A DNA stretch of 64,000 bases from Comamonadaceae bacterium OS-4. GTDB lineage: Bacteria > Pseudomonadota > Gammaproteobacteria > Burkholderiales > Burkholderiaceae_C. Shown here one piece after another: positions 16,975-26,536 of this stretch (its first letter is position 1; each line of letters opens with the position of its first letter). The notes under the pieces were generated by a model that saw only the letters and a list, made by a program, of their open reading frames with translations, was not told the origin of the DNA and searched no databases. Position numbers and translations under genes: made by a program. Where the stretch lies: assembly GCA_027924025.1 (NCBI GenBank), contig AP026970.1:3699025-3763024 (forward strand). The letters are read 5' to 3'.

Positions 16975-19277
16975 TTGACTGCGGCCGGCACCTTTGCGGC
17001 GCTATCAGGTGACGGAGGACTCGGCTTCACGGCGAGAGCAGGCGAGATGGCTTGCCCATCCACACCGATGCTTTCCAGGAAACCGCCCTCGGCCCATTCC
17101 TCGTAGCGCCAGTCACCACCTACCCGGACCACGCCGGCAGGTGGCTGCACTTCCTGCACTGGAACGTTCTTGAGGGCGGTGGCCATGTAGTCGATCCAGG
17201 CCGGCAGGGCCAGCGCCGAGCCTGAGGCCCGCGAACCCAGACTGCGCGGCGTGTCATAGCCCACCCACACCACCGCGACCAGGCCGGGCTGGTAGCCCGC
17301 GAACCAGGCGTCCACCACGTCATTGGTCGTACCGGTTTTGCCATACAGGTCCGGGCGCTTGAGGGTGGCTTGGGCTTTTGCCGCGGTACCGGAGCGGGTC
17401 ACCTCTTGCAAGAGGCTGGAGACCATGAAGGTATTGCGCTGCGGCACGGCGCGCACCGTCTCGTCCAGGACCTGGGGCTTGGCTTCAAACACCACTTCGC
17501 CACTGGCGCGGGCAATCTTCTGAATCAGCACCGGGTTGACCCGGTAACCGCCATTGGCCAGTACCGAATACGCACCCGCCATTTGCAAGGGATTGGTGGA
17601 GCCCGAGCCCAAAGCTTGGGTCAGGTTGTCAGGCTGACGTTCCGGGTCAAACCCAAAGCGGCTGACCCACTCGCGCGCGCCCTGGGGCGAGAGCAACTGC
17701 ATCAAACGGATGGACACCAGGTTTTTGGAGCGGGCCAGCGCACGGCGCAGGGTGATGGGGCCGTCGATACTGCCGTCGTCATTCTCGGGGGCCCAATCGC
17801 CCACGTTCTCCATGGGCGCGTCATTGACCAGCGACTCTGGCTGCATGCCGCTCTCGATGGCGCCGGAGTAGATAAAGGGCTTGTAGCTCGAGCCGGGCTG
17901 GCGCCAGCCTTGGGTCACGTGGTTGAACTGGTTGCGGTGGAAGTCGAAGCCACCCACCAGCGCGCGAATCTCTCCATTGGCGGGGTCCATGGACACGAAA
18001 GCCCCTTCAGCCTCAGGCCACTGCACCAAGCTCCACGCCTTGCCCTGCTGCAGCACCCGCAGCACCGAGCCGCGGCGCAGTTTGAGCTTGGCGGCTGCTG
18101 AGTCACCCAAGCCGGACTGCGCGGGACGCAGGCCGGCACCGTCGATGGTGAGGGCCTCCCCCGAGCCCAGCACCACGCTCACCGCCTTGGCACTGGCACG
18201 GGTGACGATGGCGATGCGCAGGTCTTCGTCATCGTCGTAGTCGGCCAGCGCCTGGGCCACGGCCGGATCTTCGTCCTTCAAGTCGGCAGCGAGGCTCTCC
18301 TGCCCCTCCGGACCACGCCAGACCTGGCGCAGCGAGTGTTCCACCAGTGTGTGACGCAGCGCCTTGTATGCCACCTGCTGGTCCGCAGCACGCAAAGTGG
18401 TGGTGACGTTGAGGCCGGTGGTGTAGCTCAGCTCGCCGAACTGGGCATAGACCTGCTGGCGCACCATCTCGGCCACGTACTCCGCGTGCACATCCACCTC
18501 ATTGCGTTTGCGCACCGCGAGCTTTTCAGCCTTGGCTGCCTGGTACTGCGCTTCGTCGATCACACCTTCCGATCGCATGCGGCTCAAGGCCACCAGCTGG
18601 CGGGTACGTGCGCGATCAAAATTTTGGATGGGGTTGGCAAAGTAAGGGTTCTGCGGCAGGCCGGCCAGCATGGCGCACTCGGCCGCACTGAGCGCAGAGA
18701 GCGTTTTGCCAAAGTAGGCCTGCGCCGCCGCCTCAAAACCATAAGCCCGCGCGCCCAGATAAATCTGGTTCATGTAGAGCTCCAGAATCTGGTCCTTGCT
18801 GAGTTGCGACTCGATTTTGTAGGCCAGCAGCGCTTCTTTGATTTTGCGCTCCAGTGTCCGCGAGCGGCTCAGTAAGAAGGTGCGCGCCACCTGTTGGGTG
18901 ATCGTGGACGCCCCCTGGGTTCGGCCGCCGGTCAGGTTGGCCACGATGGCGCGGGCGACCCCAATGGGGTCCAACCCGCCATGGCCATAGAAGCGCGAAT
19001 CTTCCACGGCCAGCAGGCTGTCTTTCATCAGCTTGGGGATCTGGTCAATGGGTTTGTAGACCCGGCGTTCGGTCCCGAAACCGGCTATTTCAACACCATC
19101 GGCCGTGAGCACACGCAGCGGTTGCTTGGGTTGGTAATTGGAGAGGGAAGATGTATCCGGCAGCTGGGTCGAGAAAAACGCGACCGCAGCGGCCAGAAAC
19201 AGGGCACCCAGCACTGCCAACACCAGGCCGGTTTTGAGGATGCGCATGGGCCAGGGGCCCCAGGAAGTGGTTTGCAT
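16971..19277 (-). CDS. mrcA: Penicillin-binding protein 1A, bifunctional transglycosylase/transpeptidase
   Basis: A 768-residue class A PBP. A short cytoplasmic N-terminus and one membrane anchor (about 13-35, TGLVLAVLGALFLAAAVAFF) precede the GT51 domain with EDSRFYGHGGLDPIGVARA, GASTITQQVARTFLLS and the KIKEALLAYKIE region. An OB-like insertion follows. The transpeptidase domain has the serine motif SSYKPF, then SKN and KTGTTND. It polymerises and cross-links peptidoglycan at the periplasmic face. In many betaproteobacteria mrcA lies next to the comM/pil genes, which are not seen here. The stop overlaps the convergent OYE gene. Confidence 0.93.
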   Translation of the reverse strand: MQTTSWGPWPMRILKTGLVLAVLGALFLAAAVAFFSTQLPDTSSLSNYQPKQPLRVLTADGVEIAGFGTERRVYKPIDQIPKLMKDSLLAVEDSRFYGHGGLDPIGVARAIVANLTGGRTQGASTITQQVARTFLLSRSRTLERKIKEALLAYKIESQLSKDQILELYMNQIYLGARAYGFEAAAQAYFGKTLSALSAAECAMLAGLPQNPYFANPIQNFDRARTRQLVALSRMRSEGVIDEAQYQAAKAEKLAVRKRNEVDVHAEYVAEMVRQQVYAQFGELSYTTGLNVTTTLRAADQQVAYKALRHTLVEHSLRQVWRGPEGQESLAADLKDEDPAVAQALADYDDDEDLRIAIVTRASAKAVSVVLGSGEALTIDGAGLRPAQSGLGDSAAAKLKLRRGSVLRVLQQGKAWSLVQWPEAEGAFVSMDPANGEIRALVGGFDFHRNQFNHVTQGWRQPGSSYKPFIYSGAIESGMQPESLVNDAPMENVGDWAPENDDGSIDGPITLRRALARSKNLVSIRLMQLLSPQGAREWVSRFGFDPERQPDNLTQALGSGSTNPLQMAGAYSVLANGGYRVNPVLIQKIARASGEVVFEAKPQVLDETVRAVPQRNTFMVSSLLQEVTRSGTAAKAQATLKRPDLYGKTGTTNDVVDAWFAGYQPGLVAVVWVGYDTPRSLGSRASGSALALPAWIDYMATALKNVPVQEVQPPAGVVRVGGDWRYEEWAEGGFLESIGVDGQAISPALAVKPSPPSPDSAAKVPAAVN

Positions 19278-19343
19278 AGCGGCTCGAAGATGGAGCGCGC
19301 ATTATCGACAGTGCCGGTCGCGCGCGGGCGACCGGTTTGTAAA

Positions 19344-19390
19344 CGCTATGAAAAAAGGAGCTGTTCGCGCAATATGGGCGGGCGCTACTT
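19344..19390 (+). repeat. Short interspersed repeat, copy 2 (between PBP1a and parA)
   Basis: GCTATGAAAAAAGGAGCTGT then TCGCGCAATATGGGCGGGCGCTAC. It shares the CTATG...AGCTG-TCGCGCAAT...GGGCGCTA core with the copies at 50478 and 49262. It overlaps the last codons of the parA-like gene. Confidence 0.6.
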
Positions 19391-20179
19391 GCTCTTTTTG
19401 CCTGATTTTTTCTTGGGCAACAAGGCGTCGTGCAAAGCCACAAACTCCTGGGTCAGCTTGTGGCCGGGCTCCAGGTAAATCATGGGTTTGGACTGCTCGT
19501 GCGACTCGCGGATCTTCACCGAGGCACCGAGGTAGGGCTGCAAGACCGGCAGGCCTTCGTCAATCAGCTCCTGCACCAAGCGCTGCGGCAGGTTGGCGCG
19601 CGGCTGGAACTGGTTGACCACGATGCCTTCCACTTCCAGATTCTTGTTGTGGTCGGCCTTGATCTCTTGCACGTTCTCCAACAGGGTGTAGAGCGCGCGG
19701 CGGGAAAAGTCGTCGCAGTCAAACGGGATCAGGCAGCCCTGCGCGGCAATCAGCGCGCTGCGGGTGTAGAAGTTAAGCGCCGGCGGGGTGTCGATGTAAA
19801 TCTGGTCGTAGTCGGCAGCCAACTGCTCCAGCGCGTCACGCAGCTTGTAGATCTTGTGGCGGCTCTCCAGCTTGCTGTGCAGCTCATCGAGTAGTGGGCT
19901 CGAAGGCAGCAGGTCCAGGTTGGGCCACTGGGTTTCGCTGATGTAGTCGCTTACGGGCTTGTCGCGCACCGTGAATTTGAGGCTCTGCTCGAAAAACTCC
20001 GCCACATTCGGCAGTTCGTTTGTCATATCCGCGCCCAGCAAATAGCGGCTGGAGTTGCCTTGCGAGTCCAGGTCAATCACCAGGGTGCGCAAGCCTTGGG
20101 ACGCACTGATGGCCGCCAGGTTGCAGGTGATGGTGGACTTGCCGACGCCACCTTTCTGGTTGAAAACAACGTGCTGCAT
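19385..20179 (-). CDS. Orphan ParA/MinD-family ATPase
   Basis: A 264-residue deviant-Walker ATPase. Walker A is NQKGGVGKST at residues 7-16, Walker A' is VIDLDSQGNSSRYL, and Walker B is DQIYIDTPPALN. It lacks the N-terminal HTH of plasmid type Ia ParA. No parB gene or parS-like palindrome is adjacent, so it is not the chromosomal segregation pair, which usually sits near the origin. Such orphans position cargo such as chemoreceptor arrays or carboxysomes. The C-terminus is lysine-rich (LLPKKKSGKKSK). A 237-bp gap without further features separates it from the EAL gene. Confidence 0.85.
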   Translation of the reverse strand: MQHVVFNQKGGVGKSTITCNLAAISASQGLRTLVIDLDSQGNSSRYLLGADMTNELPNVAEFFEQSLKFTVRDKPVSDYISETQWPNLDLLPSSPLLDELHSKLESRHKIYKLRDALEQLAADYDQIYIDTPPALNFYTRSALIAAQGCLIPFDCDDFSRRALYTLLENVQEIKADHNKNLEVEGIVVNQFQPRANLPQRLVQELIDEGLPVLQPYLGASVKIRESHEQSKPMIYLEPGHKLTQEFVALHDALLPKKKSGKKSK

Positions 20180-20416
20180 AACGATTTCCTTTGCTCAAAG
20201 CGGGCCACGGGATTGCGGGCAGTCTAGCGGGGCCACATGACGCGACCCTGAACACCCCTGCGCACACGCCCTGCAGGCAAAAACTGCGCCAAGGCCGCCG
20301 CTTGAGTTGCATCAAGGAACACCGATCGCCCGCTGGTTCCACATGGACACCATCGGACTGGCGTGGCACCATTTGCAAAACGGGCAAAGAACCGGTTTTC
20401 TATGGGGGTTGACACT

Positions 20417-21677
20417 ATGACCAGCACACTGGAGGGCGCTTTGCTGCGGCTGGCGCACAAGCAATCTGCTTCGCCGCACGAGGATTTCACGGAAACGCTG
20501 TCGCGGAGCCTGCACGCCATCCGCACCCACCTGAATATGGACGTGGGCTTCATCTCCGAGTTTGTGGACGACCGCCGTTACTTTCGCTATGTAGATGCGG
20601 ACAACCGGGATGCGGTCATTTGCGTGGGCCAGTCCGATGCGCTGGAAGACAGCTTCTGCCAACGCGTGGTCGACGGGCGCCTGCCTGGCCTGCTCACAGA
20701 TGCAGGCCTTCATCCGGAAGCACTGACCCTGCCAGCGACCCGCGCGTTGCCCGTGGGTGCACACCTGAGCGCGCCCATCCGGCTCAGCAATGAGCCGGAT
20801 CTTCGGGACTTTGTGCTGCTTCAGCGCACGGGCGGACCACAGCCTGAACGGGCGCGACATCGCCATGCTGCAAGTGGTGTCCGACATGTTGGCAGGCCAC
20901 ATCGAGGCCCGCCTGCAAGAGCAACGTGCGCAAACCGACATCGAAAGCCGTATCGCACGGGCCATGGAGCCGGACCATATGCGCAGCGTCTACCAACCCA
21001 TCTGGGACCTGACGCAGCAGCGATTGGTGGGCTTTGAAGCGTTGACCCGCTTCCAGTGCGGGCCTGCGCAATCGCCAGAGCAGTGGTTCATGGAGGCCGC
21101 CCAAGCCGACCTGGGCACCGTGATGGAGATTCACGCCATCGAGTGCGCCGTGCAGGCGCTCCACCATCTGCCCGAAGGCATCTACCTCGCCATCAACGCG
21201 TCCCCGCGCACGGTGGTGAGCCCCGAACTCTCGCAATTGCTGGCAGGCCTTCCGCTGGACCGGCTGGTACTGGAGATCACGGAACATGAAGTGGTGGATG
21301 CCACGATGTACACCCACATTGCCCACATCACCCGCTCGTTGCGGGACGCGGGCCTGCGGGTGGCGGTTGACGATGCAGGAGCCGGTTACGCCAGCTTCAA
21401 GCACATCCTGCACCTGGCACCCGACATCATCAAACTCGACGTCAGCATGACGCGGGGCATCGACCGCGACCTCAGCCGCCAGGCCTTAGCCGCCGCCCTG
21501 GTGCGCTTTGCAGAGTCCACCCATGGGCGCTTGGTGGCCGAAGGCGTGGAAACCGACGCGGAACTGGCCACCCTGCGCCAACTCGGCGTCGGCTTGGCAC
21601 AGGGCTATGCCTTGGGCAAGCCCATGCCGCTGGAGCAGGCATTGCAACTCACACGGGCGCCCAGCCAGCAAACCTGA
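20417..21677 (+). pseudogene. GAF-EAL c-di-GMP phosphodiesterase gene interrupted by a single-base frameshift
   Basis: The first frame (MTSTLEGALLRLAHKQ...) encodes a GAF domain up to GAHLSAPIRLSN, then runs into non-homologous sequence. The other frame continues the GAF core as RIFGTLCCFSARADHSLNGR and then a full EAL domain. Removing one base near 20793 (AATGAGCCGG read as AAT GGC CGG) restores SNG-RIFGTLCCFS, the expected GAF sequence. The EAL half keeps its catalytic set: FEALTRF, NASP, EITEHE, VDDAGAG, IKLD, AEGVE and QGYALGKP. No slippery sequence is visible, so I call it a frameshift or assembly error. An ATG at 20790 could start an EAL-only product. Confidence 0.8.
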
Positions 21678-21712
21678 CGCCAGCCCTCATGCTTGGGCTA
21701 TGCTCGCTGCCC

Positions 21713-22549
21713 ATGCCTGACGCACTCCCTTTTCAACCGGTCCAGCCGGCAATTGCCAGCCCCGCCATCGTGCTGGCCGCCGGGCGCGGCGAGCGCATGC
21801 GGCCGCTGACCGACACCACGCCCAAACCCCTGCTGCAAGTGCAGGGCAAGCCGCTCATGCAGTACCACCTGGAGGCGCTGGCCGCCGGCGGCTTTGCGTC
21901 TGCGGTGGTGAACACCGCCTGGCTAGGAGAACAGATCGAAGCTGAGTTTCATGATGTTTTAGCCCTCCAGCCCAAGCAGAATGAGCGCGAGCAGCTATCA
22001 AATTCAGAGCAATCCGCGACCGACATCCGCCTGCACTACTCCCACGAAGGCCGCGATTTCGGCGGCGCACTAGAAACGGCGGGCGGCATTGCCCGTGCCC
22101 TGCCGCTGCTGGACACCGTGTTCTGGTCCATGGCGGGTGACGTGTTTGCGCCCGACATGGTGTTCACCCGTAGCGCCTTGGAGCGCTTTGCGGGCAGCGG
22201 CATGTTGGCACACCTGTGGCTGGTGCCCAACCCGGCGCACAACACCAAGGGTGACTTCGGGCTTGAGGCCGTGGGCGCGGGTGGCATTGGCCGCTGCGTG
22301 GACCCCGCTCCGGGCAGCACCGCGCCCCGCTACACCTACAGCACCTTTGCCCTGTTTCACCGCGACCTGTTTGCCCAGCCCTGGTGCGACATTCCCGCCG
22401 GCAACCCGCACGGCATCAAAGCGCCGCTGGCTCCGCTCCTGCGCAAGGCCATGCAGGGTGCACGGGTGAGCGCCGAGATTTACACTGGCCGCTGGACCGA
22501 CGTCGGCACCCCCGAGCGCCTGGCAGAACTCAACGCACAGACACCATGA
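21713..22549 (+). CDS. murU: MurNAc-1-phosphate uridylyltransferase-like nucleotidyltransferase
   Basis: A 278-residue sugar-1-phosphate nucleotidyltransferase from the ATG at 21713. The signature AIVLAAGRGERMRPLTDTTP with KPLLQVQGKPLMQYHLEAL binds the nucleotide; the core also has HEGRDFGGALETAGGI and a metal-site MAGDVF. MurU makes UDP-MurNAc in the muropeptide recycling route with AmgK (37839 here). It is about 20-25 residues longer than usual because a short interspersed repeat has inserted in frame (residues about 82-99). It shares a 4-bp ATGA overlap with pepP. A mannose-1-phosphate guanylyltransferase role is the main alternative. Confidence 0.8.
   Translation: MPDALPFQPVQPAIASPAIVLAAGRGERMRPLTDTTPKPLLQVQGKPLMQYHLEALAAGGFASAVVNTAWLGEQIEAEFHDVLALQPKQNEREQLSNSEQSATDIRLHYSHEGRDFGGALETAGGIARALPLLDTVFWSMAGDVFAPDMVFTRSALERFAGSGMLAHLWLVPNPAHNTKGDFGLEAVGAGGIGRCVDPAPGSTAPRYTYSTFALFHRDLFAQPWCDIPAGNPHGIKAPLAPLLRKAMQGARVSAEIYTGRWTDVGTPERLAELNAQTP
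21956..22010 (-). repeat. Short interspersed repeat, copy 3, inserted in frame in murU
   Basis: On the minus strand it reads AATTTGATAGCTGCTCGCGC, then CTTGGGCTGGAGGGCTAAAA. The first part is nearly identical to copy 1. In murU it encodes the low-similarity stretch LALQPKQNEREQLSNSEQ, without breaking the frame. Confidence 0.75.
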
Positions 22550-23952
22550 CCCAGCCCTCCACCTCCGCACTCACCGCAGACTACGCCGGCCGCCGCGCGC
22601 GCCTGGCCGCCCACATCGGCCCGCATGGCGTGGCGGTGCTGCCCACGGCCCCGGAGCAGCAGCGCAACCGGGATGCGGATTTTTTGTTCCGCCATGACAG
22701 TTACTTCCATTACCTGAGCGGCTTTGCCGAGCCGCGGGCTTGGCTGGTCATCCAGGGTGACGGCACCACCACCCTGTTTTGCCAGCCCAAAGACCTGGAG
22801 CGCGAAATCTGGGACGGCTTTCGCATGGGGCCCGATGCCGCACCGGGCGCCCTGGGCGTGGACGCCGCCTATTCGGTAGACGAGCTGGACCAGCGCCTGC
22901 CCGGCTTGCTCGATGGCGCCGATGCCGTCTGGTACCCCTTTGCCACCCACAAGGGCCTGGAGACCCGCATCGACGGCTGGCTCAGCAGCCTACGCGCCCG
23001 CGTGCGCTTTGGCACCCTGGTGCCCGAGCAGGTGCGCGACCTGTGCGGCCCACTGGACGAGATGCGCCTGATCAAGGATGCCTATGAGCAGGACGTCATG
23101 CGCCGCGCCGCGCAGATCAGCGCGCAAGCCCACATCCGCGCCATGCAGCTCTCTGCCCGCATGCTGCGCGAAGGCAAAGACGTGCGCGAATACCACCTGG
23201 ACGCCGAATTACTGCACGAGTTCCGCCTGCAAGGCTCGCAGTACCCGGCTTACAGCTCCATCGTGGCGGCCGGTGCCAATGCCTGTGTGCTGCACTACCG
23301 TGCCGACGCCGCCCCGGTGCGCACTGGCGAGCTGGTGCTGATTGACGCGGGCTGTGAGCTCGACGGTTACGCCAGCGACATCACCCGCACCTTCCCCGCC
23401 AACGGAAAATTCAGCGGCCCGCAACGCGCGCTGTATGACCTGGTGCTGGCCTCGCAAGTGGCCGCTGTGGAAGCCACCAAGGCCGGTGCGCGCTTTACCG
23501 ACCCGCATGACGCCACCGTCAAGGTGCTGGCGCAAGGCATGTTGGACTTGGGGCTCTTGAACAAAAACACTGTGGGCAGCTTGGACGATGTGATCGAGAA
23601 GCGCGCCTACTTCCAGTTCTACATGCACCGCACCGGCCACTGGCTGGGCATGGATGTGCATGACTGCGGCTCGTACACCGAGCCGTCTGAGCTGGGCACC
23701 AAGCATGTGCGCAAGGATGCGCTCACCGGCGCCGACATCGTGAACCGGCCCGCACGCATTCTGCGCAGCGGCATGGTGCTGACCATCGAGCCTGGCATTT
23801 ATGTGCGTCCGGCACCGGGGGTGCCGGAGCAGTTCCATCACATTGGCATCCGCATTGAAGACGACGCTATCGTCACCGACACCGGCTGCGAACTCATCAG
23901 CCGCGGCGTGCCGGTGGAGGCAGACGCCATCGAAGCCTTGATGCGCGGCTGA
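22546..23952 (+). CDS. pepP: Xaa-Pro aminopeptidase (aminopeptidase P)
   Basis: A 468-residue M24B peptidase that removes N-terminal residues before proline. The N-terminal AMP_N domain reads LAAHIGPHGVAVLPTAPEQQ and RHDSYFHYLSGF. The pita-bread domain holds five metal ligands: the two Asp in LIDAGCELDGYASDITRTFP, His in MHRTGHWLGMDVHD, Glu in TIEPGIYV, and Glu in HIGIRIEDD. These bind two Mn ions. The start ATG overlaps the murU stop (ATGA). Its stop directly abuts the stop of the convergent esterase gene with no spacer. Confidence 0.94.
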   Translation: MTQPSTSALTADYAGRRARLAAHIGPHGVAVLPTAPEQQRNRDADFLFRHDSYFHYLSGFAEPRAWLVIQGDGTTTLFCQPKDLEREIWDGFRMGPDAAPGALGVDAAYSVDELDQRLPGLLDGADAVWYPFATHKGLETRIDGWLSSLRARVRFGTLVPEQVRDLCGPLDEMRLIKDAYEQDVMRRAAQISAQAHIRAMQLSARMLREGKDVREYHLDAELLHEFRLQGSQYPAYSSIVAAGANACVLHYRADAAPVRTGELVLIDAGCELDGYASDITRTFPANGKFSGPQRALYDLVLASQVAAVEATKAGARFTDPHDATVKVLAQGMLDLGLLNKNTVGSLDDVIEKRAYFQFYMHRTGHWLGMDVHDCGSYTEPSELGTKHVRKDALTGADIVNRPARILRSGMVLTIEPGIYVRPAPGVPEQFHHIGIRIEDDAIVTDTGCELISRGVPVEADAIEALMRG

Positions 23953-24636
23953 TCAGTCTTCGGCGCTATCGTCCTGCTCAGCGGCCTGCTGGGCAGCCGC
24001 CCAGTGGCGCTTGGGCAGGTGGCCGAACAGGCGCTCGATCACGGTGTCCACCACCGCATCGTTCACCTCGTGCGCCAGGAAGGGAATGACATCCGCCGTC
24101 ACATCCGCACCCAGGCTTACCAAGTGTTCCGCAGCCGTCACGGTGTAGCCATAGTGCATCACCGTGTCCGCCTTGCCGTGCACCATGTGCAGGGTCGTGT
24201 GGGCGTGGGGCGCCAGTGGCAGCTGGGCAAAGCGGCCTGACAAGGCGACCACGCGGCAGGCCAAAAAGACATCTTGCTGGGTGGATTCCAAGGCCATGAT
24301 GGCGCCCTGCGAAAAGCCCACCAGCGCCGTGGCCTCGGGGCTCACGCCGGACCGTGCTTGCCAGTCCTGCACGGCTTTGACGAACGCGGGCATGGCGGCG
24401 GCCACCCGCTCCGGGCGGTTTTCTTCGGTGATGCCGATGACCGAAAACCATTGGTAGCCCTGACCCAGGTCAGAGGCTTCTGGTCCCTGCACGCTCACGA
24501 CCAAGGCGTCCGGAAATTCGGCCGCCAAACGCCGCCCCAGAGGTACCAATCCTTGAGGCGTGGAGCCCACGCCATGGTGCAACAAGAAGAGTTGTTTGGC
24601 TGCGCCCGCGGGCTGTTGCACAACGATATCGGTCAT
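23953..24636 (-). CDS. Serine esterase, phospholipase/carboxylesterase family (YpfH-like)
   Basis: A 227-residue cytoplasmic alpha/beta hydrolase. The oxyanion-side motif LLHHGVGSTPQGLVPLGRRL, the nucleophile elbow ALVGFSQGAIMALE, the acid in GKADTVM and the His in PFLAHEVND give a complete Ser-Asp-His triad. Length and order match E. coli YpfH, a carboxylesterase on short-chain esters. The acidic Ala-rich tail (AAQQAAEQDDSAED) is unusual but non-catalytic. It is transcribed toward pepP; the MFS pump upstream is 41 bp away on the same strand and may be co-transcribed. Confidence 0.87.
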   Translation of the reverse strand: MTDIVVQQPAGAAKQLFLLHHGVGSTPQGLVPLGRRLAAEFPDALVVSVQGPEASDLGQGYQWFSVIGITEENRPERVAAAMPAFVKAVQDWQARSGVSPEATALVGFSQGAIMALESTQQDVFLACRVVALSGRFAQLPLAPHAHTTLHMVHGKADTVMHYGYTVTAAEHLVSLGADVTADVIPFLAHEVNDAVVDTVIERLFGHLPKRHWAAAQQAAEQDDSAED

Positions 24637-24677
24637 GGGGTCACTCCTGCGAAAACGGGTATCTGAAGATGGAGGGC

Positions 24678-25871
24678 TTAGCCCGCCGCTGCGCCAGTTT
24701 TGCGCAGCGTGATACGGGTTAACAACAATGCCACGATTGCGGATCCGGCAATGCCAGCCACCATCGGCCGGGCGGTGCCATCGGCCAGCGCGCCGGTAAT
24801 GCCCATGACCACCGCACCCGTCACAAACTGCAAGGTGCCCATCAAGGCAGAGGCGGTGCCAGCTATTTCGCCGTGCTCATCCAGGGCCAACACGGCCGTT
24901 GTGGGCACCACGAGGCCCAAAAAGCCATAGCCCACAAACAGCATGCCCAGCATCACATCGAGCCGCTCGATGCCGCTGAGGTTCACCGCCAGCAGCAGGC
25001 TCATCATGAGCGCGTAGCCCACCACCGCAAACTTCACCAGCTTGACCAGGCCGAAGCGCGCGCTGAGCTTGCCGGTGAACTGCGAAATGCCGATGAAAGA
25101 CGCCGCATTAGCCGCAAACGCGATGCTGTACTGCCGGGGCGTGAGACCGTAATGGTCGATCAGCACAAACGACGAATTAGCTAGGTAGGCAAAAAAGCTA
25201 GAGATGCCAAAAGCACCGATGAACACCAGCCCCAAAAAATGCCGGTCGCGCAGCAACACACCATAGGCGGCCACCGCACTGCCCACACTGCTATTGACAC
25301 GGTCTTTCGCGGGCCGGGTTTCCGGCAGGCTGGTGGCCAACAACACCAAGCCCAAAATGGCGGCTACCGTCACCGCCCAGAACACCGCGCGCCAGCCGGA
25401 TGCCTCGATCAAGACACTGCCAGCCAAAGGGGCCAGGATGGGGGACACGCTGAACACCAGCATCAACAGCGACATCAGCCGCGCGGCGTCGTGGCCTGTG
25501 TGCAAGTCGCGCACCACGGCGCGTGGGATCACCATACCCGCGCAGGCGCCCAGCCCCTGGATAAAGCGCAACACCACCAGGGTTTCAATATCCGGTGCCA
25601 GTGCGCAGCCCACGCTGCCCAGAGCAAACAGCACCAAGCCGAAGTACAGCGGCTTCTTGCGACCCAGCATGTCAGAGACCGGGCCATAAATAATCTGACC
25701 CACACCCAGCGAGATAAAGAAAGCCATCAAGCTAGCCTGCACGGCCCCCATGGAAGCACCGAGGCTTTGGCCGATGGAGGGGAGGGCGGGGAGGTACATG
25801 TCGATGGCGAAAGGGCCGATGGCTGACAGCAAGCCAAGCACCAGGGCGGTGCCGAAGAAGGAAGTTTTCAT
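24678..25871 (-). CDS. Bcr/CflA family drug-resistance MFS transporter
   Basis: A 397-residue inner-membrane protein with 12 predicted helices, from the ATG at 25871; longer upstream frames lack homology. It opens with the Bcr/CflA signature FAIDMYLPALPSIGQSLGAS. The loop 2-3 motif is YGPVSDMLGRKKPLYFG, and the helix-5 motif C-like stretch is VLRFIQGLGACAGMVIPRAVVRD. The family exports bicyclomycin, sulfonamides, chloramphenicol or cysteine-derived compounds by proton antiport; the substrate here is unknown. It is divergent from the H-NOX gene across 127 bp. Confidence 0.9.
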   Translation of the reverse strand: MKTSFFGTALVLGLLSAIGPFAIDMYLPALPSIGQSLGASMGAVQASLMAFFISLGVGQIIYGPVSDMLGRKKPLYFGLVLFALGSVGCALAPDIETLVVLRFIQGLGACAGMVIPRAVVRDLHTGHDAARLMSLLMLVFSVSPILAPLAGSVLIEASGWRAVFWAVTVAAILGLVLLATSLPETRPAKDRVNSSVGSAVAAYGVLLRDRHFLGLVFIGAFGISSFFAYLANSSFVLIDHYGLTPRQYSIAFAANAASFIGISQFTGKLSARFGLVKLVKFAVVGYALMMSLLLAVNLSGIERLDVMLGMLFVGYGFLGLVVPTTAVLALDEHGEIAGTASALMGTLQFVTGAVVMGITGALADGTARPMVAGIAGSAIVALLLTRITLRKTGAAAG

Positions 25872-25998
25872 AGGGGCGCGAGCATACCCCCGCGCGCTCA
25901 CCTCCGTATGGCACCGGGCGTTCGCCCCGGTCGGCAAAATGGGCGAGACAGCGACCCCCTGCTCAGGTATAACCCCAGTACCTTCAAGGAGATGGCGC

Positions 25999-26532
25999 AT
26001 GAAAGGCATGGTCTTTACCGAATTTCTGGAAATGGTGGAAAGCACCTTTTCCGCGGACATGGTGGACGACATCATTGACGACAGCGCACCGCCCAGTGGT
26101 GGGGCTTACACCTCAGTGGGCACCTATGACCACCAGGAACTCGTCGGCATGGTGACGGCTTTGTCCGCCCGCTCGGGCTTGCCGGTGCCAGCGCTGATCC
26201 ATGGCTTCGGTACCCACCTGTTCGGCCGGTTTCATGCGCTGTACCCCCGCTTTTTCGAAGGCATTCCGTCGGCCGTGGATTTTCTGTTTGGCATCGAATC
26301 CGTCATCCACACCGAAGTGCGCAAGCTCTACCCCGATGCGCAGCTCCCCAGCTTTGACTGTGTGCGGCGGGACGACGGGCTCGATATGGTGTACGCATCT
26401 CCGCGCCACTTCGGCGATTTGGCGGAGGGCCTTATCACTGGCGCGATTGCGCATTTCGGCGACCCTCTCGGGCTGACGAGGGTGAACTTGCCGGATGGCT
26501 CCATCCGGTTTGAATTGCGTCAAAAATCTTAA
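25999..26532 (+). CDS. H-NOX haem-nitric oxide/oxygen sensor protein
   Basis: A 177-residue single-domain H-NOX. The proximal haem ligand is His104 in SVIHTEVRKLYPDAQLP. The haem-propionate clamp YxSxR is Tyr132, Ser134 and Arg136 in VYASPRHFGDLAEG. The ATG at 25999 has AGGAG 5-6 bases upstream. Facultative-anaerobe H-NOX proteins bind NO tightly and inhibit a partner kinase. The partner is the hybrid kinase starting 4 bp downstream, so the pair is an operon. No distal tyrosine for O2 is obvious by eye, which favours NO selectivity, but this needs alignment. Confidence 0.93.
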   Translation: MKGMVFTEFLEMVESTFSADMVDDIIDDSAPPSGGAYTSVGTYDHQELVGMVTALSARSGLPVPALIHGFGTHLFGRFHALYPRFFEGIPSAVDFLFGIESVIHTEVRKLYPDAQLPSFDCVRRDDGLDMVYASPRHFGDLAEGLITGAIAHFGDPLGLTRVNLPDGSIRFELRQKS

Positions 26533-26536
26533 GCGC

